A stretch of 64,000 bases of DNA from Fusibacter paucivorans. GTDB lineage: Bacteria > Bacillota > Clostridia > Peptostreptococcales > Acidaminobacteraceae. Numbering within the stretch: the first letter of the stretch is position 1; each line of letters begins with the position of its first letter. Of this stretch, positions 17,045 through 25,606 are shown one piece after another. Below the pieces are notes generated by a model. The model had not been told where the DNA came from and did no database searches. It saw only the letters and a program-made list of their open reading frames with translations. Location: the NCBI RefSeq assembly GCF_018390735.1, contig NZ_JAHBCL010000003.1:1-64000 (forward strand), given 5' to 3'. The translations under genes and the position numbers were made by a program.

Positions 17045-17590
17045 TTAGAAATTTGGTGGTGCGCCTACGAGAAGTATCTTCGCTTCGCGTTTGCCTTTAT
17101 TGACAATCTCATGCCCCTTGTTTGCCTTATAGTAAAATGTATCACCCGCTTTTGCCACGTATTTTTTACTGCCTAAACGTACGATGACAGAACCAGACAT
17201 CACATAGCCGAACTCTTCCCCCTCATGGGGTTCATGCGCGTCATAAGCGCCATTTGGGGCCAAAGTCAACATAATGGGTTCCATCATGTTTTTCTGTGCA
17301 TTTGGGATAATCCATTCCAGTTTATAACCGGTTTCTTCATCTTCTTTTTCAAAAAAATCTTCATTTTTAAATACTATTTTTTCGTCCACTGTTTCACTGA
17401 AGAATGCCTGTAGATTCGTGCCCAAACTTTCCAGTATATCGACGAGACTCGCAATAGACGGCGATGTCATATCGCGCTCGAGTTGGGAAATAAATCCCTT
17501 TGAAAGTTCACATCTATCCGCTAATTCCTCTTGCGTCAGGTTGTTCTCCAGCCTTAAGCGCTTTATCTTTTCTCCAATATTCACAACCAA
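17045..17590 (-). CDS. XRE-cupin transcription regulator of the pot operon
   Basis: This 181-residue regulator has an N-terminal helix-turn-helix (IKRLRLENNLTQEELADRCE, about 9-28, then SKGFISQLERD) and a C-terminal cupin domain (about 105-178) with the PHEGEEFGYVMSG core that would bind a small ligand. It belongs to the PuuR-like group. It is the first gene of the pot operon, which suggests that it senses polyamines or a related compound and controls its own operon. A near-consensus promoter and a palindrome lie directly upstream. The ligand is inferred from context, not shown. Confidence 0.88.
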   Translation of the reverse strand: MVVNIGEKIKRLRLENNLTQEELADRCELSKGFISQLERDMTSPSIASLVDILESLGTNLQAFFSETVDEKIVFKNEDFFEKEDEETGYKLEWIIPNAQKNMMEPIMLTLAPNGAYDAHEPHEGEEFGYVMSGSVIVRLGSKKYVAKAGDTFYYKANKGHEIVNKGKREAKILLVGAPPNF

Positions 17591-17611
17591 TACTCCTTTA
17601 TCCTACAAACG

Positions 17612-17672
17612 AGTTTATATATACTAAACTTTTTTACTCGAACATTATACGGCAACTGATTTCATTCGTCAA
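17612..17672 (-). promoter_or_regulatory. Promoter and probable operator of the regulator-potABCD operon
   Basis: On the minus strand TTGACG (17667-17672) and TATAAT (17644-17649) are separated by exactly 17 bases. Just downstream, 17612-17630 is an inverted repeat with arms AGTTTA and TAAACT around a 7-base AT centre, placed over the start region where a repressor would block transcription. Autoregulation by the XRE-cupin protein is inferred. Confidence 0.75.
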
Positions 17673-17754
17673 TATATATTAATCAGAATGTTTAATATTA
17701 CTTAATTTTTTATTTTCGAAACAACCGTCAGCCCTTCTCTCATCAAAAAACAAA

Positions 17755-17784
17755 CACCTTGGTATCCAATCGCATACCAAGGTG
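17755..17784 (-). terminator. Intrinsic terminator, probably of cheV
   Basis: An 11-bp perfect stem (17755-17765 with 17774-17784, arm CACCTTGGTAT) is followed on the minus strand by a T-rich tract. It lies about 130 bases after the cheV stop. Confidence 0.8.
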
Positions 17785-17914
17785 ATTTATAAAGTAAGAA
17801 GATTTGAATTTGAAGTATTTTGCAGATGATTCTATTGCGAAAATACGATGGTGAAAATCTTATGGTGTTCATCAATAGCGATTCACGCGATCTGTCTTAT
17901 GTACGCCTGAAATA

Positions 17915-18832
17915 CTAATTTCGAATCTTTAGTATTTTATCAATGAGATTTACCAAATTTTCAATTTCAGGTTTACTCATTTGTGCATCTGCACCAACGG
18001 CATCACCTTTATGAAGCAAATCATCAGTGATCAGTGATGAAAAGATAATAATCGGCAGTTTCTTCAATATTTTATGCTCTTTTATACGGCGTGTTAACGC
18101 ATGACCGTCAAGCTGCGGCATTTCAATATCTGTAATCAGCAAATCAATATCTTCCATAAACTGATCGCCTTTTTTTTCTGCCAGCATCAGCAGATAATCA
18201 TAGGCTTGCGCACCATCGTCAAAGAATTTAAGTTTCGTAAATCCCGATGAAGTCAGTGTTTCAAGCAAGACTTTGCGAATCAGCGGTGAATCATCTGCCA
18301 GTGCCACTTTAATATGAGAACGGTCTTTTACGCTAATATCCTTAATACGTTCAAGATTAATGCCGGTATTCGGGTTAATATCCATCACGATTTTTTCAAA
18401 ATCCAACAACATGATAATCTCATCATTAAGGTTAATATTGCCAATGACCAATGAATTCGCCGTAATGTCATCCGGCTTCATAATCTTATTCCAGCCAATG
18501 CGGTTGATCCCGAGGACAGAATCAATGGCAAAACCAACCTTGATCTTATTAAATTCGCAAACCAAGGTCATACTATTTTTGACTTTGTCATTCTTGCGGT
18601 TTTCAAGAATGTACATCAAGTCCACAATGGAGATCATCTCGCCACGTATGAGGGAAATACCCGAAACGGCCGGATGAGAGTTTGGAACTTTCGAGACGTT
18701 TTCAATTTGCAATAATTCTTTCACTTTAATGACGTTGATCGCATAATGCTCTCCGGCAACAATAAAATGCAGGATTTCAACTTCACCGGTACCACTTTCC
18801 AACAATATTCCATCTTTTTTTTCCAACATCAT
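17915..18832 (-). CDS. cheV: Chemotaxis coupling protein CheV
   Basis: CheV couples chemoreceptors to the CheA kinase and helps adaptation through its own receiver domain. Residues about 15-155 form a CheW-like domain (VSGISLIRGEMISIVDLMY) and about 174-303 a response regulator receiver with the phospho-acceptor Asp235 in LLITDIEMPQLDG, the Asp pair at 180-181 and the Lys in MSKPE. The length of 305 residues is normal. GGAGGAA precedes the ATG. No other chemotaxis gene is adjacent, so it is a stand-alone unit with its own terminator. It implies that the organism is motile. Confidence 0.93.
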   Translation of the reverse strand: MMLEKKDGILLESGTGEVEILHFIVAGEHYAINVIKVKELLQIENVSKVPNSHPAVSGISLIRGEMISIVDLMYILENRKNDKVKNSMTLVCEFNKIKVGFAIDSVLGINRIGWNKIMKPDDITANSLVIGNINLNDEIIMLLDFEKIVMDINPNTGINLERIKDISVKDRSHIKVALADDSPLIRKVLLETLTSSGFTKLKFFDDGAQAYDYLLMLAEKKGDQFMEDIDLLITDIEMPQLDGHALTRRIKEHKILKKLPIIIFSSLITDDLLHKGDAVGADAQMSKPEIENLVNLIDKILKIRN

Positions 18833-19052
18833 GAGTCTGTTCCTCCAATCCCCAATTATATGTTTATTATACCGTTTTTTAGTTATAAGAATAGTACTTT
18901 TTTTGATTTTTTCTGCTTGTAACGCATTATACCCAAAAAAGATTGCGAAATCACAGATTTGAAAATTTAACAGTATAATCCATCAATATTCTCTTAAACA
19001 GCTCATCATCATGTATTCATCTCGCCTTTAGCCCTTCTTAAACACCCGCACC

Positions 19053-20240
19053 TTAAATAATCTCCATACTGCGCCCAACGCGTTCAAATGCTGCGATCGC
19101 CTTATCCAGATGCCGCTTGTCATGTGCCGCCGTCACCATGCATCTCACACGGCCAGTTCCCTTTGGCACCGTTGGGAATACAATTGGCGAAACAAAAACA
19201 CCAGCATCGTAAAGTGCTTTAGAAAAGGCAACTGTTTTCGCTTCATCACCAATGATCACCGGCGTGATTGGCGTTTCTGAATGGCCTATATCATAACCTA
19301 GCGCTTTAAGACCCGCTTTAAAATAATTGCCGTTTTCCCAAAGTTTTTCTGTATATGCCGTCGTTGAAGTAAGTTCATCTATGGCTGCAATAATAGCGCC
19401 CACTGCCGCTGGCGGCAGAGAAGTACTGAATAAAATCGGTCTGCCGCGATGCAAGAGCCAATCCTTCATGACTTGTCTTCCCGCAACATAGCCGCCTACA
19501 ACACCAATGGCTTTTGAAAGCGTACCAATTGAAAAGTCAACACGTCCATGCAATTTAAAATGGTCCACTGTTCCACGGCCGTTTTCGCCGAGTACACCGG
19601 AACCGTGCGCGTCGTCTACATACGTCATGCAGTTGTATCGCTCTGCAAGTGCCACAATCTCAGGCAGCTTTGCCAAGTCACCATCCATGCTGAAAACACC
19701 GTCTGTGATAATGAGGCACTGCTTGTGCAAATGACGCTTTGCTTTGAGAACCGATTCAAGATCCGCCATGTCGCTGTGCTGAAAAACAGCTTTCGAGGCC
19801 TTGGAAAGCTTAACACCATCTATAATGCTGGCATGATTTAGTGAATCAGATACAATGAGATCTTCCTCACCAGTGATTGCTTGAATGACGCCCGCATTGC
19901 AGTTAAAACCGCTTTGAAATACCACGACAGCTTCTTCTCGTTTAAAGACCGCCAGTTTTTCCTCCAATTGTTCATGCAGCGTCATATTGCCAATAATCGT
20001 TCGTACGGCTCCGGAACCGACGCCGTATGCGTTAACGGCATCAATAGCAGCCTGTTTTAATTTAGGATGATTTGCAAACCCTAGGTAATTGTTTGATGAT
20101 AAGTTGATGACCTTCTTACCGCTGAGTGTCACCTCCGGTTCGTTGGCACCCTCGAGTACCGGAAGCGTCCGAAAAACCCCCTGCGTTTTTAATGCATCCA
20201 CTTGAGCTTTTAGAAATCCCAGTTCATGTACATTTTCCAT
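19053..20240 (-). CDS. kbl: Glycine C-acetyltransferase (2-amino-3-ketobutyrate CoA ligase)
   Basis: This PLP-dependent alpha-oxoamine synthase of 395 residues probably cleaves 2-amino-3-ketobutyrate with CoA into glycine and acetyl-CoA, the second step of threonine breakdown. Typical segments are [51 protein letters not shown] and [13 protein letters not shown] with the PLP lysine. AAGGAGG before 20240 sets the start. No threonine dehydrogenase gene is next to it, so another member of the family (such as BioF) cannot be fully excluded, but the overall sequence looks like Kbl. Confidence 0.88.
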   Translation of the reverse strand: MENVHELGFLKAQVDALKTQGVFRTLPVLEGANEPEVTLSGKKVINLSSNNYLGFANHPKLKQAAIDAVNAYGVGSGAVRTIIGNMTLHEQLEEKLAVFKREEAVVVFQSGFNCNAGVIQAITGEEDLIVSDSLNHASIIDGVKLSKASKAVFQHSDMADLESVLKAKRHLHKQCLIITDGVFSMDGDLAKLPEIVALAERYNCMTYVDDAHGSGVLGENGRGTVDHFKLHGRVDFSIGTLSKAIGVVGGYVAGRQVMKDWLLHRGRPILFSTSLPPAAVGAIIAAIDELTSTTAYTEKLWENGNYFKAGLKALGYDIGHSETPITPVIIGDEAKTVAFSKALYDAGVFVSPIVFPTVPKGTGRVRCMVTAAHDKRHLDKAIAAFERVGRSMEII

Positions 20241-20366
20241 AGTATTTGCCTCCTTATCTTCTTTTAAGTCATGAGGAAATTGCAGCATTCAAATATGAAA
20301 CCTTTCACCACTCTCTGCATATCTTTTGTAAAATGAGAACACAACAGCATTATGGTGAAGAAGCAA

Positions 20367-21437
20367 CTAACGGTTATCATACAATTTCCTTACATATGAT
20401 TTTAAAAACGGATGCCCAGCTAAAAGCTCCCGCTCTGAATCCGATAACAAAGTCCCTGTATTATACATTGCAATAATAGCATTCCGTTTAAATACGTTCA
20501 CACCTCGCCATGCAATGCCCGTATGACCATACTGCCGCTTAAATGATCTATTGGTCAACTGAATGGCCTGCTTCAATACAACACCGCCAGCGCCAAGATC
20601 TGACATTACTTCATTATAGGGACACGCCAGCTGACAAGTACTGCATCCATAGAGTCGATTTCCCATCTTAATCACCAGCTCGTCTGAGATGATCTCTTTC
20701 GTTTGCGTTATATAAGAGAGGCATCGGTCTCGATCCATAACACTTGTCCCGCATATGCCGGTTGGACATGCCGTCACACATGCATAGCAGTCTCTGCATC
20801 CTTTAAATAAACGCGATTCATCAGCGCGTTCCATCAACTTCGCCATTACCGCCTCATTTTCTCCTTCCGGCAAATAGCCTTTAGGCGCTCCAAGCATCAG
20901 CGTCCCTATATTAAAATGTGATCCAAGTGCAGCATTCATCAATTGATGATGTCGTCCATATTCTCCTAAGCCGCTCCAAAAACCCAATTCACGATCTACA
21001 TAGGGTGATGTGTCAACATACCGCGCCTCCTGTAAAGGTGTAAAATCAATCACCTCAGCCAACGCGGCTGCCAGTTTTCTCAGGATTTCATTTACCTGAT
21101 CGTGGTATTCGCCATAAGCCGCAACGCCATCAATAAATCCCTTTCCCGTTTGAGGACCGTTGGGCTGCGTCAGAGGGTATGGCACGCCAACCACAATGAC
21201 GATTGCATTGCCGCCAAATTCTTTCAAGATGTGATCGTATACGTTTCGGTCATTGGGATTTGGTTCAAAAGATGTCATGACTTTTGTTTCCTTTAACGTC
21301 GCCTGCATCTGAGCAGATAAAAACGTACAACTTTGCTCAGTTAGACACAGGACACCTGCTTCTATACGCCCCCTTGCAGGTGAAGGTACTTTGACCGCTG
21401 CAATCCATTTTCCAACAAATTCCTCAATTCTGCTCAA
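20367..21437 (-). CDS. QueG-like epoxyqueuosine reductase family Fe-S protein
   Basis: This two-cluster ferredoxin-type protein belongs to the QueG family, which reduces epoxyqueuosine in tRNA with a cobalamin cofactor. The cluster motifs are CRDCYACVTACPTGICG and CSTCQLACPYNE. The DUF1730-like region contains DRELGFWSGLGEYGRH, and a short HEAT-like tail (FKRNAIIAMYNTG) follows. I place the start at a TTG (21437) after GGGGG, because the ATG-initiated longer frame (to 21497) would begin inside the terminator hairpin at 21483-21533. Conservation of the N-terminal part is low, so it may be a paralogue with another substrate. Confidence 0.75.
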   Translation of the reverse strand: MSRIEEFVGKWIAAVKVPSPARGRIEAGVLCLTEQSCTFLSAQMQATLKETKVMTSFEPNPNDRNVYDHILKEFGGNAIVIVVGVPYPLTQPNGPQTGKGFIDGVAAYGEYHDQVNEILRKLAAALAEVIDFTPLQEARYVDTSPYVDRELGFWSGLGEYGRHHQLMNAALGSHFNIGTLMLGAPKGYLPEGENEAVMAKLMERADESRLFKGCRDCYACVTACPTGICGTSVMDRDRCLSYITQTKEIISDELVIKMGNRLYGCSTCQLACPYNEVMSDLGAGGVVLKQAIQLTNRSFKRQYGHTGIAWRGVNVFKRNAIIAMYNTGTLLSDSERELLAGHPFLKSYVRKLYDNR

Positions 21438-21482
21438 TGTATGCCCCCAGCATTCACAACGCCAAAAAACTGCCGACAAAAA

Positions 21483-21533
21483 GAACCCAGTGACCACGAC
21501 GCATCACATGATGCGTGTGGCTGCTGAGTTCTG
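21483..21533 (-). terminator. Terminator of the binding-protein gene
   Basis: A long imperfect stem has AGAAC/GTTCT at the base, CCAC/GTGG in the middle and ACGCATC/GATGCGT at the top. On the minus strand it is followed by CTTTTTG. It begins 8 bases past the substrate-binding protein stop. Confidence 0.75.
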
Positions 21534-21541
21534 GCTCTTCC

Positions 21542-23266
21542 TTACTGTACGAAGTCCAGTGTCATGTCTTTAATCGTATATGTCCAGTCATAATAAGGGC
21601 CTAATTTCATCCCTTTAACACGCTTGTTAACACCCCATATTTCGTTTCGGTAAGCATTAAAAAGATACGGCAATTCATCGTTGGCAATGATCGCCCATTC
21701 TTGATAGAGTTCAGCACGTGTCGCCTGATCATATTCTGTATTGCCTTCTTTGAAAATTTCCTCTGCGCGCGCATTCGAATAACCGCCTGCGTTATAGCCG
21801 CCCAAGACATCCGACGCTTTATCAAAGACACCTGTTGGATCAGGATCAATGGCAAGTGACCATCCCATACTCCAGAGTTCAAAATCCTGCTGGTTAAAGA
21901 CTTTTTCCGAGGCAGCAGTGAAACCCATGAGATCGGCTTCGAGTTCAACGCCAATTGTCTTCCAGTTTTCCTGCGCCATTGCAACAAAATTCATTGGCCA
22001 GTCAACATCGTTATAAGCTGTCCATACGAGTGAGAGTTTGATGCCGTCTTTCTCACGAATTCCATCACCATCTGTATCAATCCAGCCTGCTTCATCGAGC
22101 AGTACTTGCGCCTTTGCAGGGTCATAAGCATAATCATTTAAAAGACTCGGGTCAGGATAAGCCCATGAAACAGGTGAAATCGGCGCATTGCATACCGATG
22201 CAAATCCCTCCCACTGATTTTCAATAAAGACTTTACGATTAAGCCCATAGGCAAGCGCTTGTCGAACGCGCTTATCCGACAATTTGGGGCTTCGAAGGTT
22301 AAATCCGATGTAATTGTAACCATTCCCGGTAAATTCCTGAACATTGGCAATACCCGTGGAAATCATCATATCGTAATTATCAAGGCTTGCAGATGGATTG
22401 ACGAGATCAATCCCACCGGCTGCAAGTGCAGCTGTCGCCGTTTCAATCGGCTGTATCTTGATAATGACGCCATCAATTGCTGTACTGCCTTTAAAATATT
22501 TTTCATTCGCAGAGAGCTGCACGTAATCACCAATTTTAAACGCATCAAATTTCATAATACCGGATCCAATAGGGTTGCTAACCATTGCTTTGAAAGTTTC
22601 CCAATTATCGTAACGATAAACGTGCTCCGGCATAATACCATAGCTGAAATCCCATATTTTTTGGACATTTGGTGATGTAATCTCAAATGAAATCGTCGAT
22701 TCGTCAATCACCTTAATACCTGTAATCGCGTCCGTTTCATATTTTTGATAAGCATCAACACCGACAATATCGGCAACTGCATAGCTAAATGGTCCGTCAT
22801 AGTTCGGATCAGCCATTGTGTAATAAGTAAATGCAACATCCTGAGCTGTTACAGGCTCTCCATCGTGGAACGTCATGCCGTCAGCCAGATGGAACGTATA
22901 AACGCGTTTGTCTTCTGAAATTTCCCAGTCAGCAGCCGCTGCTGGAATCGGATTGCCCTTTGCATCATTCGTAATTAAGCCCTCAAAGACTAGATTGACA
23001 ACCCATGTATCGTACAGATTATCTGTCATGACAGGGTTAAACTGTCCATTGAGTGATGTCGTGGAGACCGTAAGAATATTCCCCCTTGCCAATGCAGCAT
23101 TGTCGTCGACGTTCAAACTGCCCGTCGGCGCCTCAGGTGTCTCTGAATCAGTTGTCGCGGCAGGTGTTTGTGTATCTGACGGTGTGATATCGCCGTTGCC
23201 GCAGCCCATCACTCCCATCGATAAAACGATCACAAGTGCTAGCAATAGTACCAGTGATTTATTCAT
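21542..23266 (-). CDS. Oligopeptide-type ABC substrate-binding lipoprotein (family 5)
   Basis: This 574-residue extracellular binding protein of the DppA/OppA type is anchored by a lipidated Cys22 (GVMGCGNG), followed by a Thr/Pro/Ser-rich linker. Family segments are PVMTDNLYDTWVVNLVFEGL, YTFHLADGMTFHDGEPVTAQ, DVAFTYYTM and LSDKRVRQALAYGLNRK. Permease and ATPase genes are absent, so it must work with components encoded elsewhere. It follows an ArsR-like regulator by 30 bases and shares its promoter. The ligand may be a peptide, but nickel, sugars or other solutes occur in the family. Confidence 0.92.
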   Translation of the reverse strand: MNKSLVLLLALVIVLSMGVMGCGNGDITPSDTQTPAATTDSETPEAPTGSLNVDDNAALARGNILTVSTTSLNGQFNPVMTDNLYDTWVVNLVFEGLITNDAKGNPIPAAAADWEISEDKRVYTFHLADGMTFHDGEPVTAQDVAFTYYTMADPNYDGPFSYAVADIVGVDAYQKYETDAITGIKVIDESTISFEITSPNVQKIWDFSYGIMPEHVYRYDNWETFKAMVSNPIGSGIMKFDAFKIGDYVQLSANEKYFKGSTAIDGVIIKIQPIETATAALAAGGIDLVNPSASLDNYDMMISTGIANVQEFTGNGYNYIGFNLRSPKLSDKRVRQALAYGLNRKVFIENQWEGFASVCNAPISPVSWAYPDPSLLNDYAYDPAKAQVLLDEAGWIDTDGDGIREKDGIKLSLVWTAYNDVDWPMNFVAMAQENWKTIGVELEADLMGFTAASEKVFNQQDFELWSMGWSLAIDPDPTGVFDKASDVLGGYNAGGYSNARAEEIFKEGNTEYDQATRAELYQEWAIIANDELPYLFNAYRNEIWGVNKRVKGMKLGPYYDWTYTIKDMTLDFVQ

Positions 23267-23296
23267 TTGAATCCCCCTTATTTAAAGTCGAACTTA

Positions 23297-23860
23297 TTAG
23301 TCGCACCGATCGGGCATCGGGATCACCATATGCGCCGAAAAGTGTCTGTGTGCATTTGATCGAGGCTGATCCTTTCCCTCTAGGAACGCTCCCATCACTT
23401 GGTTTAGCATATCAGAAAGTTCTTTTGCTTCCTCATCTGTTAAATAATAGTCAGAAGCATAAGCAATTTTACGGCTGGTCGTTCCGTTAAAATGCTCCAA
23501 TGACACATAAAAATCTCTTGAGATTCCCTCAAAAAAAGCCAAAGAAACCTTTCCAATCGAATTGTTCATCTCGTCGTCAAGCGTTACTGCCGTACTGTCG
23601 ATCATCATCTTTTTCGCAACGGGACAGTAATACTTTTCAACGACGCCAAATTTCACAATCTCTTCAACGAGTTCAATAATGCCAACCTTTTCAAGCATTT
23701 TGATGTGATAATTGACGCGTCCATGCGGTTCGCCCATCGTTTCCGCAATTTGTTTCGCCGTCTTTGGTTTATTCTCAAAAGCTTCAACTATTTGAAGTCG
23801 ATACTGCTGAGAAATTGCTTTAATTTGTTCTAAATCTTTTAAAACCATGACTTCTTTCAT
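23297..23860 (-). CDS. ArsR-like winged-helix regulator
   Basis: This 187-residue transcription regulator has an N-terminal winged helix with ISQQYRLQIVEAFE and KTAKQIAETMGEPHGRVNYH as the recognition part, followed by EKVGIIELVEE and a longer effector or dimer domain. It lacks the CxC metal site of classic ArsR proteins. It lies in one operon with the binding-protein gene, 30 bases apart, and probably controls it together with itself. A near-perfect promoter lies upstream at 23966-23994. Confidence 0.85.
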   Translation of the reverse strand: MKEVMVLKDLEQIKAISQQYRLQIVEAFENKPKTAKQIAETMGEPHGRVNYHIKMLEKVGIIELVEEIVKFGVVEKYYCPVAKKMMIDSTAVTLDDEMNNSIGKVSLAFFEGISRDFYVSLEHFNGTTSRKIAYASDYYLTDEEAKELSDMLNQVMGAFLEGKDQPRSNAHRHFSAHMVIPMPDRCD

Positions 23861-23965
23861 TTGGCAACCTCTTTAAATTATTTTACAGCTTTCTTCGATA
23901 GATCTCTTTTGCCGCATAGGCCAAAGGTCTCGAAATATTTATATATATAAAATAATTTATACGTT

Positions 23966-23994
23966 TATTATATTGATTTGTATGTATCCCGTCA
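23966..23994 (-). promoter_or_regulatory. Promoter of the regulator/binding-protein operon
   Basis: On the minus strand TTGACG (23989-23994) and TATAAT (23966-23971) are 17 bases apart. The stretch downstream to 23935 is very AT-rich with near-palindromic TATA repeats, a possible binding site for the ArsR-like regulator. Confidence 0.75.
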
Positions 23995-24001
23995 ACACGG
24001 A

Positions 24002-25594
24002 CTAAATATCCATAATGATATAGGTAATATCGTCATTTAGGTCATCTTTGTTTGGTGCAATTTTCTCTGTCAGTATAGCATTAAAATCCCGAATGCTCTT
24101 TTTGCGGTGCTGTCGGCAAAAAGCGATAAGCTCTTCGTCGTTAAAAATCTTATTCTTGTCTTTGTCCGTTAAGCCATCCGTATAGAATATAACGCGATCA
24201 CCGGGTCTGAGCAGAACATTTGCCGATGCAAAGACCGGTGTAAAGACATTGCCCATCATACAGATTGGAAATCCGTCACTTTGATCCAATATTTCATAAT
24301 TGCCGTTTTTACGGAAGACGACCGGCGCACAGTTCATGCCGCCAGAACAATAAGTCAACACCTTTGTCGTCAAGTTGTAAGTTGCATAGAAAATAACCAG
24401 ATGCATTTCTTCCGGCAGACTCAATGAATTAAAGTGGTCGTAAAAAAACTTTAGACTCTTGTCGGGTCGCTGTGCCCAAAGTCGTTTCAGCTGGTGATCC
24501 TGGGCTCTTAAAAAGTTGTTGCTCAACATGGTCAGCAATGCTGCTGATATGCCGTGTCCGGCAACGTCCATATAATAAAGGGCGATAAATTCGTCATCAA
24601 TTCTAAACACATCAAAAAAATCACCGCTTAATCGTTCACACGGATAATAGTCTGAAACCAGCGTTACATCTCGATAGGTATATTTTCGTGGCGGTAAAAG
24701 CGACTGCTGTATCACGCGTGCATATTCGAGCTCATTGATAATGCTTTGATTCGCCTCCCTAATTTGTACTGTTTTTTTGTCAATCAGTTTTCGGAGGTTT
24801 TGTGAATAAACATTAAACTGACGATACAGTACAGTATTATGATCCGTGAGGACTTCCTTTATTTCACGCACTTGATAGACAACCAGAAGAATAACCCCCA
24901 GCAGCAGCAGCCAGTATGGGTGAAGATGCATAAAGACGTTTTCACGATCTGCAATGCTGAGGTAAAACTGGGCAATACTCAAATAGATCAGCGGCACCAC
25001 GACACCGAGATCTAGATGCGGACGGTAATAACGAACAATATAATTGATAAGGACAGCCGCCGTCAAAGCCGCCCCAATGATGTCAACAAAAGAAATGGTC
25101 GCACCATAGTGAATCCATGACAGCTTAACCATCTGCCACATAACGGTTTCACAGACCACTAGTGCCCAAAAAACCACTTCATGCTGCTTCTGCAGTCTAG
25201 CTTCCCATGAGTCCGATTGCCATTTACCCAGTGAAAAGAAGACAATTAAGCCGAGAAATAAATTCGCATATGCCAAAAAATAATTGGTTAGCGGTGCAAT
25301 TTCAAAACGATGATAAACGAGATTGACAACCGCTAAAATATAGTTGCCTACGAATCCAATAAAAACGAAGCCCACTTGCCGATGCTGCCACCGTGTCATT
25401 AAATGGCGCTTAAAGTAGAGGGTTCCACCATAAAAAATCCCTGCAACCAAAATGGCAAAAATCAATCCACTGAAATAATAACCGGTCAATGTATCAATAC
25501 GATGCCGGATAATAATATCTAAAATCAACACTAGACAGAGGAGCACAAAAGTTCGCGTATAAAGTTGATCGTTGTGTTCACCCCTTCGAAACAT
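24002..25594 (-). CDS. Membrane-bound PP2C/SpoIIE-type serine phosphatase
   Basis: This 530-residue protein has seven or eight membrane segments in the first ~240 residues, a coiled-coil linker (about 250-295, with NTVLYRQFNVYSQNLRKLID) and a C-terminal SpoIIE/RsbU-type phosphatase domain (about 315-530). Metal-binding Asp residues appear in ERLSGDFFDVF, YYMDVAGHG and FYTDGLTDKDKN. Such proteins dephosphorylate anti-anti-sigma factors in partner-switching pathways. No anti-sigma gene is nearby. It starts 12 bases after the kinase-like gene and is probably co-transcribed with it. The N-terminal sensor part is not one I can name. Confidence 0.88.
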   Translation of the reverse strand: MFRRGEHNDQLYTRTFVLLCLVLILDIIIRHRIDTLTGYYFSGLIFAILVAGIFYGGTLYFKRHLMTRWQHRQVGFVFIGFVGNYILAVVNLVYHRFEIAPLTNYFLAYANLFLGLIVFFSLGKWQSDSWEARLQKQHEVVFWALVVCETVMWQMVKLSWIHYGATISFVDIIGAALTAAVLINYIVRYYRPHLDLGVVVPLIYLSIAQFYLSIADRENVFMHLHPYWLLLLGVILLVVYQVREIKEVLTDHNTVLYRQFNVYSQNLRKLIDKKTVQIREANQSIINELEYARVIQQSLLPPRKYTYRDVTLVSDYYPCERLSGDFFDVFRIDDEFIALYYMDVAGHGISAALLTMLSNNFLRAQDHQLKRLWAQRPDKSLKFFYDHFNSLSLPEEMHLVIFYATYNLTTKVLTYCSGGMNCAPVVFRKNGNYEILDQSDGFPICMMGNVFTPVFASANVLLRPGDRVIFYTDGLTDKDKNKIFNDEELIAFCRQHRKKSIRDFNAILTEKIAPNKDDLNDDITYIIMDI

Positions 25595-25606
25595 AGCACC
25601 CCCTCA

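Larger units (their letters stand above)
17591..17914. other. Gap between cheV and the pot regulator
   Basis: The 324 bases hold the pot operon promoter/operator (17612-17672) and the probable cheV terminator (17755-17784). Nothing was recognised between 17785 and 17914. Confidence 0.6.

Noticed and set aside
16627-17103. 158-codon plus-strand frame antisense to potA
   Set aside because: potA is certain by all ABC motifs; the antisense frame has no start signals or family features.
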